From NCBI GenBank assembly GCA_963855995.1, contig OY979724.1, positions 2,205,858 to 2,269,857 on the forward strand: a stretch of 64,000 bases of DNA, given 5' to 3'. Both the position numbers and the translations under genes were made by a program. Source of the stretch: Muricea muricata. Taxonomy: Eukaryota > Cnidaria > Anthozoa > Malacalcyonacea > Plexauridae. The notes under the pieces were generated by a model. It ran no database searches. It saw only the letters and a list, made by a program, of their open reading frames with translations, and had not been told where the DNA came from. Positions 44,538-56,480 of the stretch are shown piece after piece. Numbering within the stretch: the first letter of the stretch is position 1; the number at the start of each line of letters is the position of its first letter.

Positions 44538-45121
44538 TCATCTGACAAACAAGTACTTGACGATGCAGCACAAACATATCAAGACGCTCTAGGACACAGC
44601 AACTTCAGCCACAAGCTGGAATACATGCCACATGTAACGCAGCAACCACATAGGAACAGACAACGCAACATCATTTGGTTTAACCCTCCAGTTAGCAAGA
44701 ACGTCAAGACAAACATTGCACGCAGTTTTCTCAATCTTGTAGACATGCACTTTCTAGCAGGTTTAGGTTGCACAACATTCTCTATAGGAACACAGTTAAG
44801 GTCAGTTACAGTTGCATAAGTAACGTTAGGTCAATTATCACAAGCCACAACACAAGCATAATAAGGAAAAGCCAACCACAATACATTAGCGCAGAGAACC
44901 GTAACGGTAGGAACAAGCACGCATGCCCACTGCAGAACAAGTGCAAGAGTAAGGACATTGTATACAAAGAAACCAATCTGCACAAGCAACACACAGAACA
45001 CGAAGCACTACATTGACATGACTTCAAGCATATTTAAAGAGCAATACAGGAATCATATCAAATCTTTCACACACAAAAAATATTCAAACGAAACGGAATT
45101 CAAAATAAAACAAATTTCACC
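44538..45121 (+). pseudogene. frameshifted Penelope-like retroelement fragment
   Basis: C-terminal part of a Penelope-like element polyprotein. The first frame carries QVLDDAAQTYQDAL, then RNRQRNIIWFNPPVSKNVKT (44640-44720). After a frameshift near 44760 follows YRNTVKVSYSC, then a Cys motif (CPLQNKCKSKDIVYK). After another shift near 44990 comes KHYIDMTSSIFKEQYRNH, the remnant of a GIY-YIG nuclease. RT core and catalytic residues are absent, so it is dead. It ends about 25 bp before the fold-back element at 45147. Confidence 0.85.
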
Positions 45122-45146
45122 ATAAAGTAGTCAGTAATAAAAAATC

Positions 45147-46570
45147 TACACTGCGACTCACGATATTACTTTTATGAGATATTTATGCCGTACGTATTCA
45201 AAATGAGCATTGCTATTCATTAAGACTTACGAACATCAAAACAAAATTGTGAGAAGATCTTTACGGAAGTGGAAACGACATTCTTTAACCAAAAACAGCA
45301 TAGGTAGCAACAAGAGAATGTTTTAGCTAGAAAATAAACGAACTTGGTCTCATAGTTGAAGGATTTTTCAAAGACTACTTGGAACGGTGGAAAAGAGGGA
45401 TTCTGGATTTCTAAAATGGATAAGAATGGGAGGTATTAGGCGTTTGAAGGAGAACTGTTCGTAAATTATCATGATCAACGTCTATCAACAATTTGAGAAA
45501 GTTTGCTTTGCCATATATCTTCAAAACTAGCAATGATGGATTCCTGGTAAGCAATAATAATTCTAAAAGTACCTCCACTGATGTCGTCGAATAAACGTTT
45601 GGAACTGGATTGAGGCAAAAAAAAATGCTCGAGAGCACAACAGAAGTTTGTCCTTTTGATGGCCAGACGAAATCAGCATGATAAAGCTTGGAAAATGCAT
45701 GCATGGGTTAGATTATTGATATTCAATGATGGTATGTGACCGGCGAGGCTAAGGAGTCTGCTGGTAACAGCGGATCAGAGGTCTCTTTTGCACATTTGGG
45801 CACATATGAAGACATGTTGGTTGCTAATAATACGGATCTAAATCATCGTTCTACTACCACTTCTTTGGTAGGTACTTAAAACCTTTCATCAGAAGTTCCT
45901 TTTCCCAGCATTAGGGCATTATCATGTTGATCTCGACTTGTCTGTCTCAACTTGTTGTGCTTTCAAGCACTTTTCGCTTGATCCAGTTTCAAACGTTTCT
46001 TCCATGACAGTAGTTAAGGTATATTTTTAGAATCATTATTGCTTACCAGGAATCCATCGTTGCTAGTTTTGAAGATATATGGCAAAGCAAGCTTTCTCAA
46101 AATGTTGATAGACGTTGATCATGATAATTTATGAACAGTTCTCCTTCAAACGCCTAATACCTCCCATTCTTATCCATTTTAGAAGTCCAGAATCCCTCTT
46201 TTCCACCGTTCCACGTAATCTTTGAAAAATCCTTCAACTATGACACCGAGTTCGTTTATTTTCTAACTAGAACATCCTCTTTCTGTTACCTATGCTGTTT
46301 TTGGTTAACGAATGTCGTTTCCACTTCCAGTTAAGTTAAAAACGACGTCCTGTCGTGTTATCATGTTTTTAAAACTGATAGCGTGGTCCGCCTCAAATAT
46401 GGAACAACGCCACATGTTTTCAGTCATGTGACTAACATCAAATATCAACATCGTAAAGATCTTCTCACAACATTGTTTTGATGTTCGTAAGTTTTAATGA
46501 ATAGCAAGGCTCATTTTGAATACGTACGGCATAAATATCTTAGAAAACTAATATCGTGAGTCGCAGTGTA
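45147..46570. mobile_element. 1.42-kb fold-back element, copy 2
   Basis: TACACTGCGACTCACGATAT at the left mirrors ATATCGTGAGTCGCAGTGTA at the right. The internal sequence is homologous along its length to the element at 39493 (for example CTAAAATGGATAAGAATGGG). The left arm lacks about 170 bp present in the right arm, between GAAGATCTTTAC and GGAAGTGGAAACG. A 97-codon minus-strand frame (45411-45704) corresponds to the one in copy 1. Confidence 0.92.
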
Positions 46571-47240
46571 TTTCTTACACGGGAGGATCAAAAAATTATG
46601 TTTGGAGGGAAAACTTAGTATTTTGAAAGAAAAAATCAATTGCTTGCTTAAAAAAAGATCGGAAATAGTTTCAGTTTGCCAACACAAAAATAGATTTCAG
46701 GTAAACACAAGCTAAACAAAGAAAGAAATGTATGCTATTTGAACAGCCCACTTGCCCACCACGTTTCCTCCTTAAGCATAAAAAGGTGCACATACGTTTC
46801 CGAATTAGACCTACCACCTGAAGATTCCTTCTGAAAGAAACAGACTGTAGTGGGGTAAGTTTGAGGTATTGTGCACTATTCTACATTTTGCTCTGTGCAT
46901 GTCATTGAGCACTCTTTTGCATTTCGCCAACCAAAACTAACACTAACTAATATACACTAAGTAGTTATATTTGTTACCTAAGTATACCTTGGTACTATGG
47001 TTAATAAACTATAATCTAATATGCTAGTAAGCTATTATAGTCTAACATGGGAAATAATTGGCATCAACTTGAGAAGTGAATGACCAGTCGTTTTTGTCAG
47101 AAGATGTCAAGATGCAAATACTATAACAATGTACGGCTTGTCAAAGTCACTTACAATCAAATTTTTTCGTTTAGTTTCCAATATTTTAAAATATTTTGCA
47201 ACATTAATTTCCTCCTTATTTTCTGATGGTTAACTGGATA
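46571..47240. other. non-coding stretch
   Basis: AT-rich. TATA- and TAGTATA-type words near 46980-47040 only. No gene supported. Confidence 0.35.
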
Positions 47241-47249
47241 TCAGTTAGC

Positions 47250-47440
47250 TTGTTACCTAACGGGCCGGCGTGATTTTTTACGAAGAGAGAATGCCAACCA
47301 GATGAAACCATAAACAGCATGATAAAATGAGACCAAACGCAGCCACGACAATCCAAGGATAGAGTGAAAGTAAGTTTGTTGATTTTATTTTGTTGTTTCC
47401 ATTTTCTTTGTCAGTTCAGCTTTCGTTTCAATGCCGGCAG
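47250..47440 (+). pseudogene. duplicate of the exon and intron at 57.8-57.97 kb
   Basis: About 190 bp match the inverted region 57785-57975, including exon, donor (GAGTGAAA, then GTAAGTT), a very short intron and acceptor side (GTCAGTTCAGCTTTCGTTTCAAT). In the frame corresponding to the 57.9-kb exon there is a stop (ATAAAATGAGACC), so this copy seems broken. Confidence 0.55.
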
Positions 47441-47775
47441 TCGAAAATACACAAAAAAATAAGTGGTACATTCTATATAGTATGTTTTTTTTGTTATGTG
47501 ACGCATGTAATCTTATTACTATATTTTCTACTGGGTTTTCTTATGTCACGCCTGTAACCTTATTATCAAGTTTTAACAAAAACAAATGCCCCTGGAGGGG
47601 ACCTAATTAGAGTGGACCTAATTAGGTTTCCAGGTTCAATTCCTGGAGACATAATGTAGATGTGCACTAACTGATATAAAATAACTATACTTAGTATAGT
47701 TAGTAAAGGTGAGTACACTAATTACTCCGCCTGCCGTAGGCGAGGCGGAGTTTTAAATTCGCCCCGTTTCTGTTT

Positions 47776-47808
47776 TTTTTTTTTTTTTTTATTTTTTTTC
47801 GGTGTCAG
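47776..47808 (+). repeat. poly-T tract
   Basis: 18 T, one A, then 8 T. Followed by a CpG-richer stretch up to about 48450. Confidence 0.9.
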
Positions 47809-48460
47809 AAGTCGGTGCAGCGCTCATGGGTGATACCGCTGGCACAAACCGCGTGAGCCGACCTAAACACGGCGTTTAAACTCAATTTCTAGCAAAATGT
47901 GTCAACAAAACACGCATTTAAACGTGCATGCTAGAACATCTAAACCGCAAGAAGGTTTTACGTGCAAAGATTCTCATGCAAAATGCTTTAAAACGACAAA
48001 TTCCAGCGATGTGTCGCGGTGAAGTTTTGAGAGCGTGTTTCCGTCATTTTCTGGTTTATTCCTACTTTTAAGGAAATTTAGAAATTTCTACACAAGAATC
48101 AAACGCAAATTCTACTGAAATATCTACATACATACAAAATGAAGATCGGTGAAGGAACTTCGCAAAAATATTCATTTTTGTACTTTCGAACGGCGTTTTT
48201 CCTATGCTTTTGACTGAAAACACGACGAACGACACTTGCCAGAGCAATTTGCGTGGCGCGTGGAATGACGTGAGCACGGGGACACAAAAATTGAGGTTAT
48301 TGAGTGCGAGTTCCCTATCTGTATATATCTGATCTGTGATACAGCTTCTTCTGAATCAGGAACAAGGAACTTGCTCGGAGCATGTCGACACAAAGTGGTA
48401 GTTTCGGCGTTCCTCGGAATTCGTCGGTTTCCGACGCTGCTCGAAGATTTTCCGAATACT
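47809..48460 (+). other. CpG-richer segment, possible promoter
   Basis: GC-richer than its surroundings, with CGCGTGAGCC, GTGGCGCGTGG and a TGACGTGA (CRE-like) near 48267. A plus-strand ATG at 48382 opens 33 codons (MSTQSGSFGVPRNSSVSDA...) ending in TAG. It might be a first exon but no donor fits before the stop. Confidence 0.25.
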
Positions 48461-49035
48461 ATTTTTTCAAAATTTTTCTCTAGCTCGAAGATTTTGCTCC
48501 TTGAAAGTCCTCTAAATTTTCATGCATCCTAACTTTGTTTTAAGGTAATATGCTTTATTTTCTATCATTATTTGTAGCAAAGTACTTAGATTGTGCATAG
48601 AGATCGATTTTTGAGAGATCAGACTGGAAATAAGTACAATTTTCGAGTATTGTAAGTTTGTGCTTTCCAAGCATGGCTATGGTCGCATGTAAGATTAAGG
48701 CTACCGTTTTCAGTTGAAGTTGGTTCGATAATAATACCATGAAATCCGCTATAGAAACTGAATGAGGTCTTGAATTGTTGAGATTGTCGAAGAAAGTATG
48801 CTGAGACAGTTCTATGTATAGAGTTGGTTCTGGTTCAAATTTATTGAAAAAAGGCAATTTAATTTTAATTTTGTGAATTTCGATTACAAAACATGCCTTG
48901 TACTGTCGACCAATTGATTTCGTCAGGCGATTACAGACTTGTGAGAGGAGGGGGGTAGCCTAATTACTAAAATGTAGTGAAAAAAGGACTTTCCATCTAA
49001 TGGTGGGAGCAGGTTGGCGGGAACACTGGAGAATA

Positions 49036-49466
49036 AAGGTCCTGTCACAATGCAATTTTTCTTGCAACTTGAAATGCAATTCTACTATTGGGAGATGTAA
49101 AATTGGCAAATGCAAGTTTCCATCACAGTTTGCTGGGGTTTTTTAACGTACCAAACATTTGTCACAAATTTACTTAAGAGTAGATTTTCCCTGTAGCAAA
49201 AAAGATGGCAAATGTCGATTTTACCAGAGTGCATGGCAGTCTGAAATTGTTTAAAAAGGCAAATTAACGTCTTTTGAAGAACAGACAGAAGACAATAGGT
49301 TATTTTCACACTTGTGTTAAAATTTCAATCCAGTAGCTTTGCTTCTTGTCATCTTTTCCCACGTATTCTTTCTTGATACCTGCAATGCATTCTGGTAAAA
49401 TCGACATGTCGCCATCTTTTTTGCTACGGTGAATGCAAGGAAAAGTGCACCGTGTGACAGGGCCTT
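49036..49466. mobile_element. 431-bp fold-back element, family A copy 1
   Basis: AAGGTCCTGTCACAATGCAA at the left mirrors ACCGTGTGACAGGGCCTT at the right. Internally, TAGCAAAAAAGATGGC and GTCGATTTTACCAGA pair with TCTGGTAAAATCGACATG and GCCATCTTTTTTGCTA. A related copy lies at 54875-55135. Confidence 0.82.
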
Positions 49467-49580
49467 AAGGGTAAGAGGTGGATAGAGAAGGAGACGGAGC
49501 AGTTACAAGTGCAAGAAAAATTGCACCGTGTGACAGGGCCTTGAGGGTGGGAGGTGGATAGGAGGAGACGGAGCAGGATG
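49438..49580 (+). repeat. tandem duplication, unit about 80 bp
   Basis: GTGCACCGTGTGACAGGGCCTTAAGGGT..GGAGACGGAGCAG is followed by a near copy starting at about 49520. The duplication includes the right end of the adjacent fold-back element. Confidence 0.75.
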
Positions 49581-49599
49581 TGGGAGTCGTGCAAGGTCG

Positions 49600-52500
49600 G
49601 GGAGGTTAAAAAAGAACAAGGAATGTTATGTTTTTAATGCCTTTTAGACTTTTCTTGAGGCAATTAAAATTCAAACTGTCAAATCCAAACACTATACAGA
49701 ATGGCCGACTTTACGTGGTCTTTAGTTTTTACACAACCACTTGCATTGTTATCTTTTGCAGTTTGTTTACCATTTCAGTTATCTATCTTCAATAGAATTC
49801 TTTGAAATTTGTTTGTAGATCGACAAAATGCTTAACCTCCTCTCAACAACTGGCAGATTATGAAAAATGAAATTGTTAAAGGTATTGGAATATTGCATGT
49901 ACAATATTGAATATGGGACAATTTAGTACGGTATAATTTTGGACATGACGGTTTCATTCTCACCTAATTTGACGATTATTTTGTGGGTACACATACCGTG
50001 GAATCTCATGTGCTCCAGAAGCATTTTAATCTTAGAAAAAGTCAAATAATGATGAACTGTGTTTTAAAAGAAAGTTAGAATCTTATTTGGTTCAAATCAA
50101 TTGAATTATGGCCCAAGAGTTCATGAAAACACATACAAAAGGCTTTCTTAAAAAACTGAAATATTAAATCTAGCAATTTTATATGTTATGCCTCTAAACA
50201 ACACAATTCTGTTTCTAAAAATTGGTACCCTACCAGACCTATATGCATGATTATACTAATTTGGACATATTTATTTTTACCCATTAAAATATAAATTTGT
50301 GTTTAATCATTCGTGTTTGTCATTATTTGACTTTGTAATGTTGGTTAAACATAAGGAGATTGAGGTGACTTTGCCAGAAACAAAAACATCCATTATTATA
50401 CTAAAATTTCAATATATGTAGCAATTAAAACTAACCACAGGAAATATATTTCTACTTTTTAATTGAAATGTTTCTGTTATATGCACTATATCATATTTTT
50501 GATAAAAAATTACAACACCTATGTTATTTCCTGGTTTACTATCTCAATCATCTTTTGTTTAAGCTGGCTTTGAGTGTTCATTTGAAAGTTTGGAAAGTTC
50601 ATTTGAAAATCACAATAGTTCTCAATGTTATATTGGACCCTTTAAAGTTAAAAAAATACTTTGTAATATTTTATACTACTGGTAATTTATCTTAGATACA
50701 GACTTTGTGATTTTGTACTAGAATGTTGACTTTCAAACTTTAAGATGAACTACTTATTAAGGACAAAATAAGCTAGCATATTGTCTTTTGTTTACAAAGT
50801 GGAACTTGTTTGGAATTGAGATGAACTGATGCAGTTGTTCTTTAACTTTATCAATTAATTACATATCTTAAATGAAAAAGAAAACCACAACTTGCCAAAT
50901 AAATTCTGTGGGCTCTTTTTATTAGCAAAGAAAAGATGTGGCAGATGTAAGAATTTAAGAGTAAAAAAGTTTCCTTGGACTAAAAAAATTGACAGTATGC
51001 CAGATTTTCTAGATAAACAAGCAGTACAGATGTCGGCCAATAATAAGTATAAGTAACTACAATTTTTAATTTTAAAAGTTTTCTATTGATGCCTGGATAC
51101 AGTAAATACTTTACCAGAGTTCTTCGTATTACATCGACTTGAAAAAGTTTTAAGTCACATGAAGCTTTTAGTTGATACTATGCAATTTCAAATTTTACAG
51201 ACTTCTTAATTAACATGCCAAATTTACCTTGTTGAACATAAGGTCTTTCCTGAGAAAAAGTAAAACTGTCTGGCATTATATGGAGTAGAATAATTTAAAT
51301 TAGTTTGAGACTTTGATTTGATAACAATTTTGATTTGTACTATTTACAATACAAGTGACCGGGTTGTATCGGATATACAAACCCAAGCTGAAGGCGAGAT
51401 ATCTGACATACACAGATGCGAATGTTGTAAATGGCTTGTGAAACTCGTCAATTTTATACATCAGATCTATAGCAAAGTGATTTTGAAAATACCGATTCTG
51501 TAAGATGAGAAAATGATTTCTTTTGTGTTTCCTGTATGATTTATTACTTTATAAGTTTCTTAATTAAAATTACAACATATTGCCTACTGGAACTTTTTAT
51601 ATTGTTTGGTTGTGGTGAATTTGTATTTTGGCAATTGAAATATTTCTGAATTTGTATGTGCATTTCCTTTGCTTCAGTTCAAGTTTACATTTCAAATATT
51701 CCACTTTGTAATACTTGCGTGGTAATAATAATATAAGAAAACAGGTTTACATGGCTCTTGAATATAGTCTTTTCAACAAGTAAGTAAAGATGAATTTATA
51801 CTTCAAAGAGATATGTTCCTAACCTGACAATGGTACCTTCCAAAAAGACTAAATTTAAATTGATTCTTCGAATAAATTTTTTACTTTTCAATCCAAGATC
51901 AATCTAAGTTATGTATTTCTACTTTTATTTTGGTCTCTTTAACACTGAAACTATCAATTGTATATAAAGCAACTTCACTATCGAGTGACTTCATTAGTTG
52001 CTGGGCAAAGCCAAAGCATTGATTTTTCGGCTGTTTTCAATGAAAAATAGAATTTTGCCCAAAGTTATCTCAAATAAATTATCACAATTTGAACAAAAAG
52101 CTTCTGTTCTTGTGCCCACCAGAAAAATGAGATGTCTGAGACTTTCTTTGTATTTTTTTGCGAAAAATAGATCGCATGCACTGTTATGCAAAGAAAAGTG
52201 TAAGAGATTGGTTTCTGAAAAATGTCGTGCTACACACAATATTCTAAAAATGCTTGGTTTTTATTCTATGTATTTTTGAATTTTTTGTTAAAAAAAATAA
52301 AGGTAGCAATGTTTAGTGCATTTCACATTGTCAGGTTAGAAACGCAATAAGAAAAATGTGGCTCCGAACATTACAGCTTGGTCAATTTGGAATTTATAAA
52401 AAAATCGTTTCTTCGTTGTTTTTCGACGTTTTGAAGGGTTGTTTCGAGTACAAAAAAGTATTTTTAGGAAGAATTATGTGCCCACGTTACATGTCTCAAA

Positions 52501-52630
52501 GCCATCAAAATTCGTTGGTAATTCGTGCATGTATTTTTTCTGACTTATAAAAGCACAATTGATTAAAAATGATATTTTTCTTTTGACAAAAATACCTTTC
52601 TTCTGTGAGGCTGGCTGTATTTGAAAAAGC
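49600..52630. other. long AT-rich stretch without genes
   Basis: About 3 kb with no convincing exon. Frames at 50468-50695, 51318-51503, 51994-52279 and 52356-52550 were examined and have no recognisable motifs or paired splice sites. A small hairpin (GGTTGTATCGGATATACAAACC) lies near 51361-51382. It could be an intron. Confidence 0.4.
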
Positions 52631-52654
52631 GTTGGTCAACGCTCCGCCAAAACT

Positions 52655-52745
52655 CGTGGGTTTTCTCCGGGTACTCCGGTTCTTCCCACTGGGAGAGTTG
52701 ACAGGGTAGTTACATATGGTTATAAAAATGTGACTAACTTTTGAA
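52655..52745 (+). repeat. SINE central-domain fragment
   Basis: CGTGGGTTTTCTCCGGGTAC then TCCGGTT matches the core following the tRNA-like head in the SINE at 58893. Also shared are the GTTGAC..GG..GTTA motifs downstream. The tRNA-related head is missing. Confidence 0.55.
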
Positions 52746-53192
52746 AACCTTTCTACTTAGACTTGTTAAGCCTTCTCGTCATCTCTATCAGTTGCATGTT
52801 TTGAGCCACATGTTTTTCTTTGTAATTGTGAAACAACTCGTTATATGCTGGGTAAACCTTTGCAAATCTCTCAAAATTTATCACTTCAAGTTGTTTCATT
52901 GTTATAATATATTTTGAAGTATGAACATTTACTTACGTTGAAAAGACCCAAGTTTTTTAGGACTTTGTTCATTCACTTGTGTTATTGTTCTCTCTGCCAT
53001 GTTCTGTTTTCTTCTGTTGTTATTTTAATAAGTACAATGTGTGGTAGTTAATCTCTTTTTATTGTTATTCAAATTGTATGTAGTCTTTACAAATTTTTTC
53101 AATAAATTGTTTACAAAATTTACTTGTGACCCCTTTTTAATTAAAAATTCAATTCCCATGGGAATTGAGAAATTGAATAAAAAAAATCCCCC

Positions 53193-53308
53193 TACCCCGG
53201 CCAGCTCCCAAAGTGCCACTTCCACCTAAGTAGAAGTACTTATACATGTAGTACAAGTACTTCTACTTATTCACGGTGGAAGTAGCACTCGGAGAACTGG
53301 CCGGGGTA
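53193..53308. repeat. 116-bp fold-back element
   Basis: TACCCCGGCCAGCTCCCAAA, TGCCACTTCCACC and AGTAGAAGTACTT at the left have inverted partners AAGTACTTCTACTT, GGTGGAAGTAGCA and GAACTGGCCGGGGTA at the right. Confidence 0.88.
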
Positions 53309-53399
53309 GCCGGCAAAGAGAAGACCAACTTTGCAAGTGCTAATACAATTGCTAAGTTGATCTTCCCTAGAGAGCAGCCGCGCGTACCTAACAAATTAA

Positions 53400-54143
53400 A
53401 ACAACAAACGTTAGTGACTTAAGTACTTAGCATGCAAATTTGATTCCCAAAGCCAAAATGTCAAGTGCCCCCCGCTGATCCTACCAACTGCCTACCTGCC
53501 TCAGTTCTAAGCTGTCTTCCTCAGTTCTAAGCTCCTGCATTCCATTCGTTACCTTCACTTTCCTCACCATCGCACAGTCACTCACAGCTGATAAACCCGC
53601 ATGCACCACCACCACCCCGACTGCCACCCAATTTCGAAAATTAAAAGAGTTAAAATTTCGGTAAAGTATGCATTTTAAATGCAATTTATTTGGATATTTT
53701 AGATCAAACGTAAACAGAAAAAGCTCGTACATAAAAACAGGTGAGAATTCTATTTAAAATTTGCTTGCAAAATATAAAACTTAATTCGCATTTTTCTTAG
53801 TTAATAGTATAGATCAATTTAGTTGATGTTGAAACCTACTCTTAACTGTTTTGTTAGAAGTGACGACAGATTTTGGTTTTTAAGCATACTTTCAAAAATT
53901 TTAATTCCTTTAATAAACCTAATCCCATGCAACTTACACACGGCGCACACCCTCGCAGTCCATACATTTAGCTAATAAATTACGTTATAAACAAAAAAGC
54001 AAAATAAAAAGATAAATTACGTTATCTCTAGCTACTTAAACCCACTTAGACTGAGTTTTTGATTGAATTTTCAAACGTAAAACCTTAGCTGAATGGGCAT
54101 GGGCTTTTCGTTGTGTTAACTGTTCCGGAGTAAATATAAACCT
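53400..54143. other. non-coding stretch
   Basis: Nothing supported. The minus-strand frame at 53481-53732 has no motif. Confidence 0.35.
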
Positions 54144-54387
54144 GGGGCCGGTTGTATCAAAGGCGTTTAGCTTAAACGGTGGATAAGTGAAATTTAAAAA
54201 TCAGTTTTACACCTAGTACGGAACCGAAATTATGAGTTGAAATAGAATAAATATTTAGTTTTATATATAATTGTTCTTCTCAGGTCAAATAACTTCAGCT
54301 GGTTTGTTTATACAACATGGAAACGTGTTTCATATTTTTGACTTATCCACCGTTTAAGCTAAACGCCTTTGATACAACCGGCCCCTG
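54144..54387. mobile_element. 244-bp MITE with 45-bp perfect terminal repeats
   Basis: GGGGCCGGTTGTATCAAAGG through GTGGATAAGT at the left mirrors ACTTATCCACCG through CCGGCCCC at the right, almost without mismatch. The interior is AT-rich. Its high arm identity suggests recent activity. Confidence 0.93.
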
Positions 54388-54874
54388 ATACTTACCAAAG
54401 TCCAAGGCTGGGTCAAATAAGCATGAGAATTAGGCAAAAATAAAAAGCAATTGAAACTCAACAGATTCACTAAAGTTGTTTTTTTTTTGGCAACTTATAT
54501 CCTTAAGTGTAGATGACATGCAATTTTTAATGCCGTAATTCTCACACTTATTTAACCGAAACGCCTTCATTTGCATGGTACCTCGCAGCTGCTCTCAAAC
54601 CACCTTCGTAATTTGCTTTAGTGTGCACAAACAATGACTTCATTGTTCCTGCTTACCAAAACAAATCTGAAAGCACCAAGATACTTATCATATTAATAAT
54701 CAAAGAGGATTCGCATTATGCAGTAATTACCATAAACAGACGCATCACCATTGAAACAAAGCATGCCGTATTCCCATGGGAATTTAAAATGCACAAAAAA
54801 ATATAATGATCCTACTGATTTGCATGGATGTATGAACCAAATTAGCTAAGAAACAAAGAAATGATATATTCCCT

Positions 54875-55135
54875 TGGGAATTTAATGTAGCAAAAAGATG
54901 GCGGGTGTTGATTTTACCAGAATGCCTTGCGGTCTGAAATCGTTTAAAAACTTAAGGTAAATTAACCTCGTTTGAGGAACAGACAGATAGGTTATTTTGT
55001 CACTTGTGTTAAAATTCCGTCCATTAGCTTATCTTAAATATCATTTCACTGGTATTCTTGATTGATACCCGCATTAAATTCTGGTAAAATCGACATGCCA
55101 CCATCTGTTTTGCTACGGTGAATTGGAATACAAGT
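54875..55135. mobile_element. fold-back element, family A copy 2
   Basis: Homologous to the inner part of the element at 49036: AAAAAGATGGCGGGTGTTGA, TTTTACCAGAATGC, GAACAGACAGATAGG, TCTGGTAAAATCGACATG and TTGCTACGGTGAATTG appear in the same order. The outer termini are diverged or missing. Confidence 0.7.
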
Positions 55136-55179
55136 CACATTTTCTCGCTTTTTAACCAGAGAACACATTCTTTAAAGGT

Positions 55180-55450
55180 AGAACGACGGGATTGATCGTT
55201 TGCAATCGACGCCATCTTTGTTGACGTTTGAAACACATGGCAACCACAAAGTATCTATTCATTATATCTGATCCTATCGAGCCATACATCTTTAAAGTAT
55301 CATTCATAATACGCTAAAACTAACGATGAAATAGTAAATTGACACTAGTGTTTCGCTGTAAACAGCTGAAGTAATCTGCAGAGTCAACCAAGATGGCGCC
55401 CAATCACACGAAATGACGTCATGTGCAAACCAAGAATAGTGACAAAATGC
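55180..55450. repeat. probable MITE with YY1/CRE-like motifs
   Basis: Left GACGCCATCTTTGTTGACG and right GTCAACCAAGATGGCGCC form an inverted pair around about 150 bp. The right part also has TGACGTCA (about 55415). The ends are not precisely defined. Confidence 0.4.
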
Positions 55451-56056
55451 ATCAACTATAATTTAGTGGCATTATTACGAAACTTATTTTTGTAAAACGT
55501 TCAATCCTACATGTTATTTTGTTTTGTTTTTAGAAATATCCAAATCCAAATGTTAGAGACGAAATTTCCAGGCGTTAAGGTATTGTTTCTTTAAAAAATA
55601 TTGTCGACATTTACCATATTTTTACCTGTTTTTTGACTCGAAAATTGACTGCCAAACTCCTAGATATTCTATTTAATTATTTTGTTGAATGTATTTGATA
55701 TCAATGTTATTTCAATCCAATTTTTTTCACTTAATTTGCTGTCTTTTCTTTTTCATTAACGAGAAATATCTATTAAATCCTCTTTGATCCCTCAATAATA
55801 AGTATCTTGTTTTCTACTAACTTGCACATTACCACTACTTTCTATTACAATGTCGTGTTTTCTTATTCTTGTGGATTGTTGTTTTGTGGGTCTTGCCGTC
55901 CAGGATCGTTCATTCTTTTCTCTTCTTGTGCGTTTTTTTCACATCCCATCACCCTTTGCAATAGTAGAAAGAATTAAGTCATGAGATGATAGTTACGAAT
56001 AATTTATAAACTATAACATGATAAGTTTCTTGTACGTTTGCATGGTGAATACAATA

Positions 56057-56142
56057 TACTTATTAAGCTTTGTGGAAACACCACGTAAATTTATTATTGC
56101 AATAATAAATTTACGTGGTGTTTCCACAAAGCTTAATAAGTA
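56057..56142. repeat. 86-bp perfect palindrome
   Basis: TACTTATTAAGCTTTGTGGA to the centre TTATTATTGC/AATAATAA and back with no mismatch and no loop. Confidence 0.95.
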
Positions 56143-56162
56143 AACTATAGCATATTAAGCAC

Positions 56163-56296
56163 TTATTGGATGAGGTTTTTGTGATATGCGAAATGATCAA
56201 TGTCGAGGTAAGAGTTATCAGCCGAGCCGAAGGCGAGTCAGATAACTCTTACCAAGACATTGATAATTTTGCATATCACAAAAACCGAATCCGATA
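56163..56296. repeat. fold-back element with GCCGAAGGCGAG loop
   Basis: GGTTTTTGTGATATGCGAAA, TCAATGTC and GGTAAGAGTTATC on the left mirror GATAACTCTTACC, GACATTGA and TTTTGCATATCACAAAAACC on the right. The loop of about 20 bp is AGCCGAGCCGAAGGCGAGTC. Confidence 0.92.
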
Positions 56297-56480
56297 ATTG
56301 CTTTATTATACATTGTAAGTCTTTTTCCTCGAGCAATTGACGAATTTCGCCTTCGGAAGAGCTTAAAAAGCAAGATGCCATAACATGAAACAGAAAATAT
56401 CGAAAAAATGTTGTTGCCATGCCAACCATTGATGCCAACGAATACCGCATACTGTAATAATCTGCACCGTAGGCTCAACA

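Noticed and set aside
47600..47660. tRNA-like T-arm (TTCCAGGTTCAATTCCTGGAG)
   Set aside because: Only the B-box and T-stem are present; no D-arm, anticodon arm or acceptor stem could be paired.
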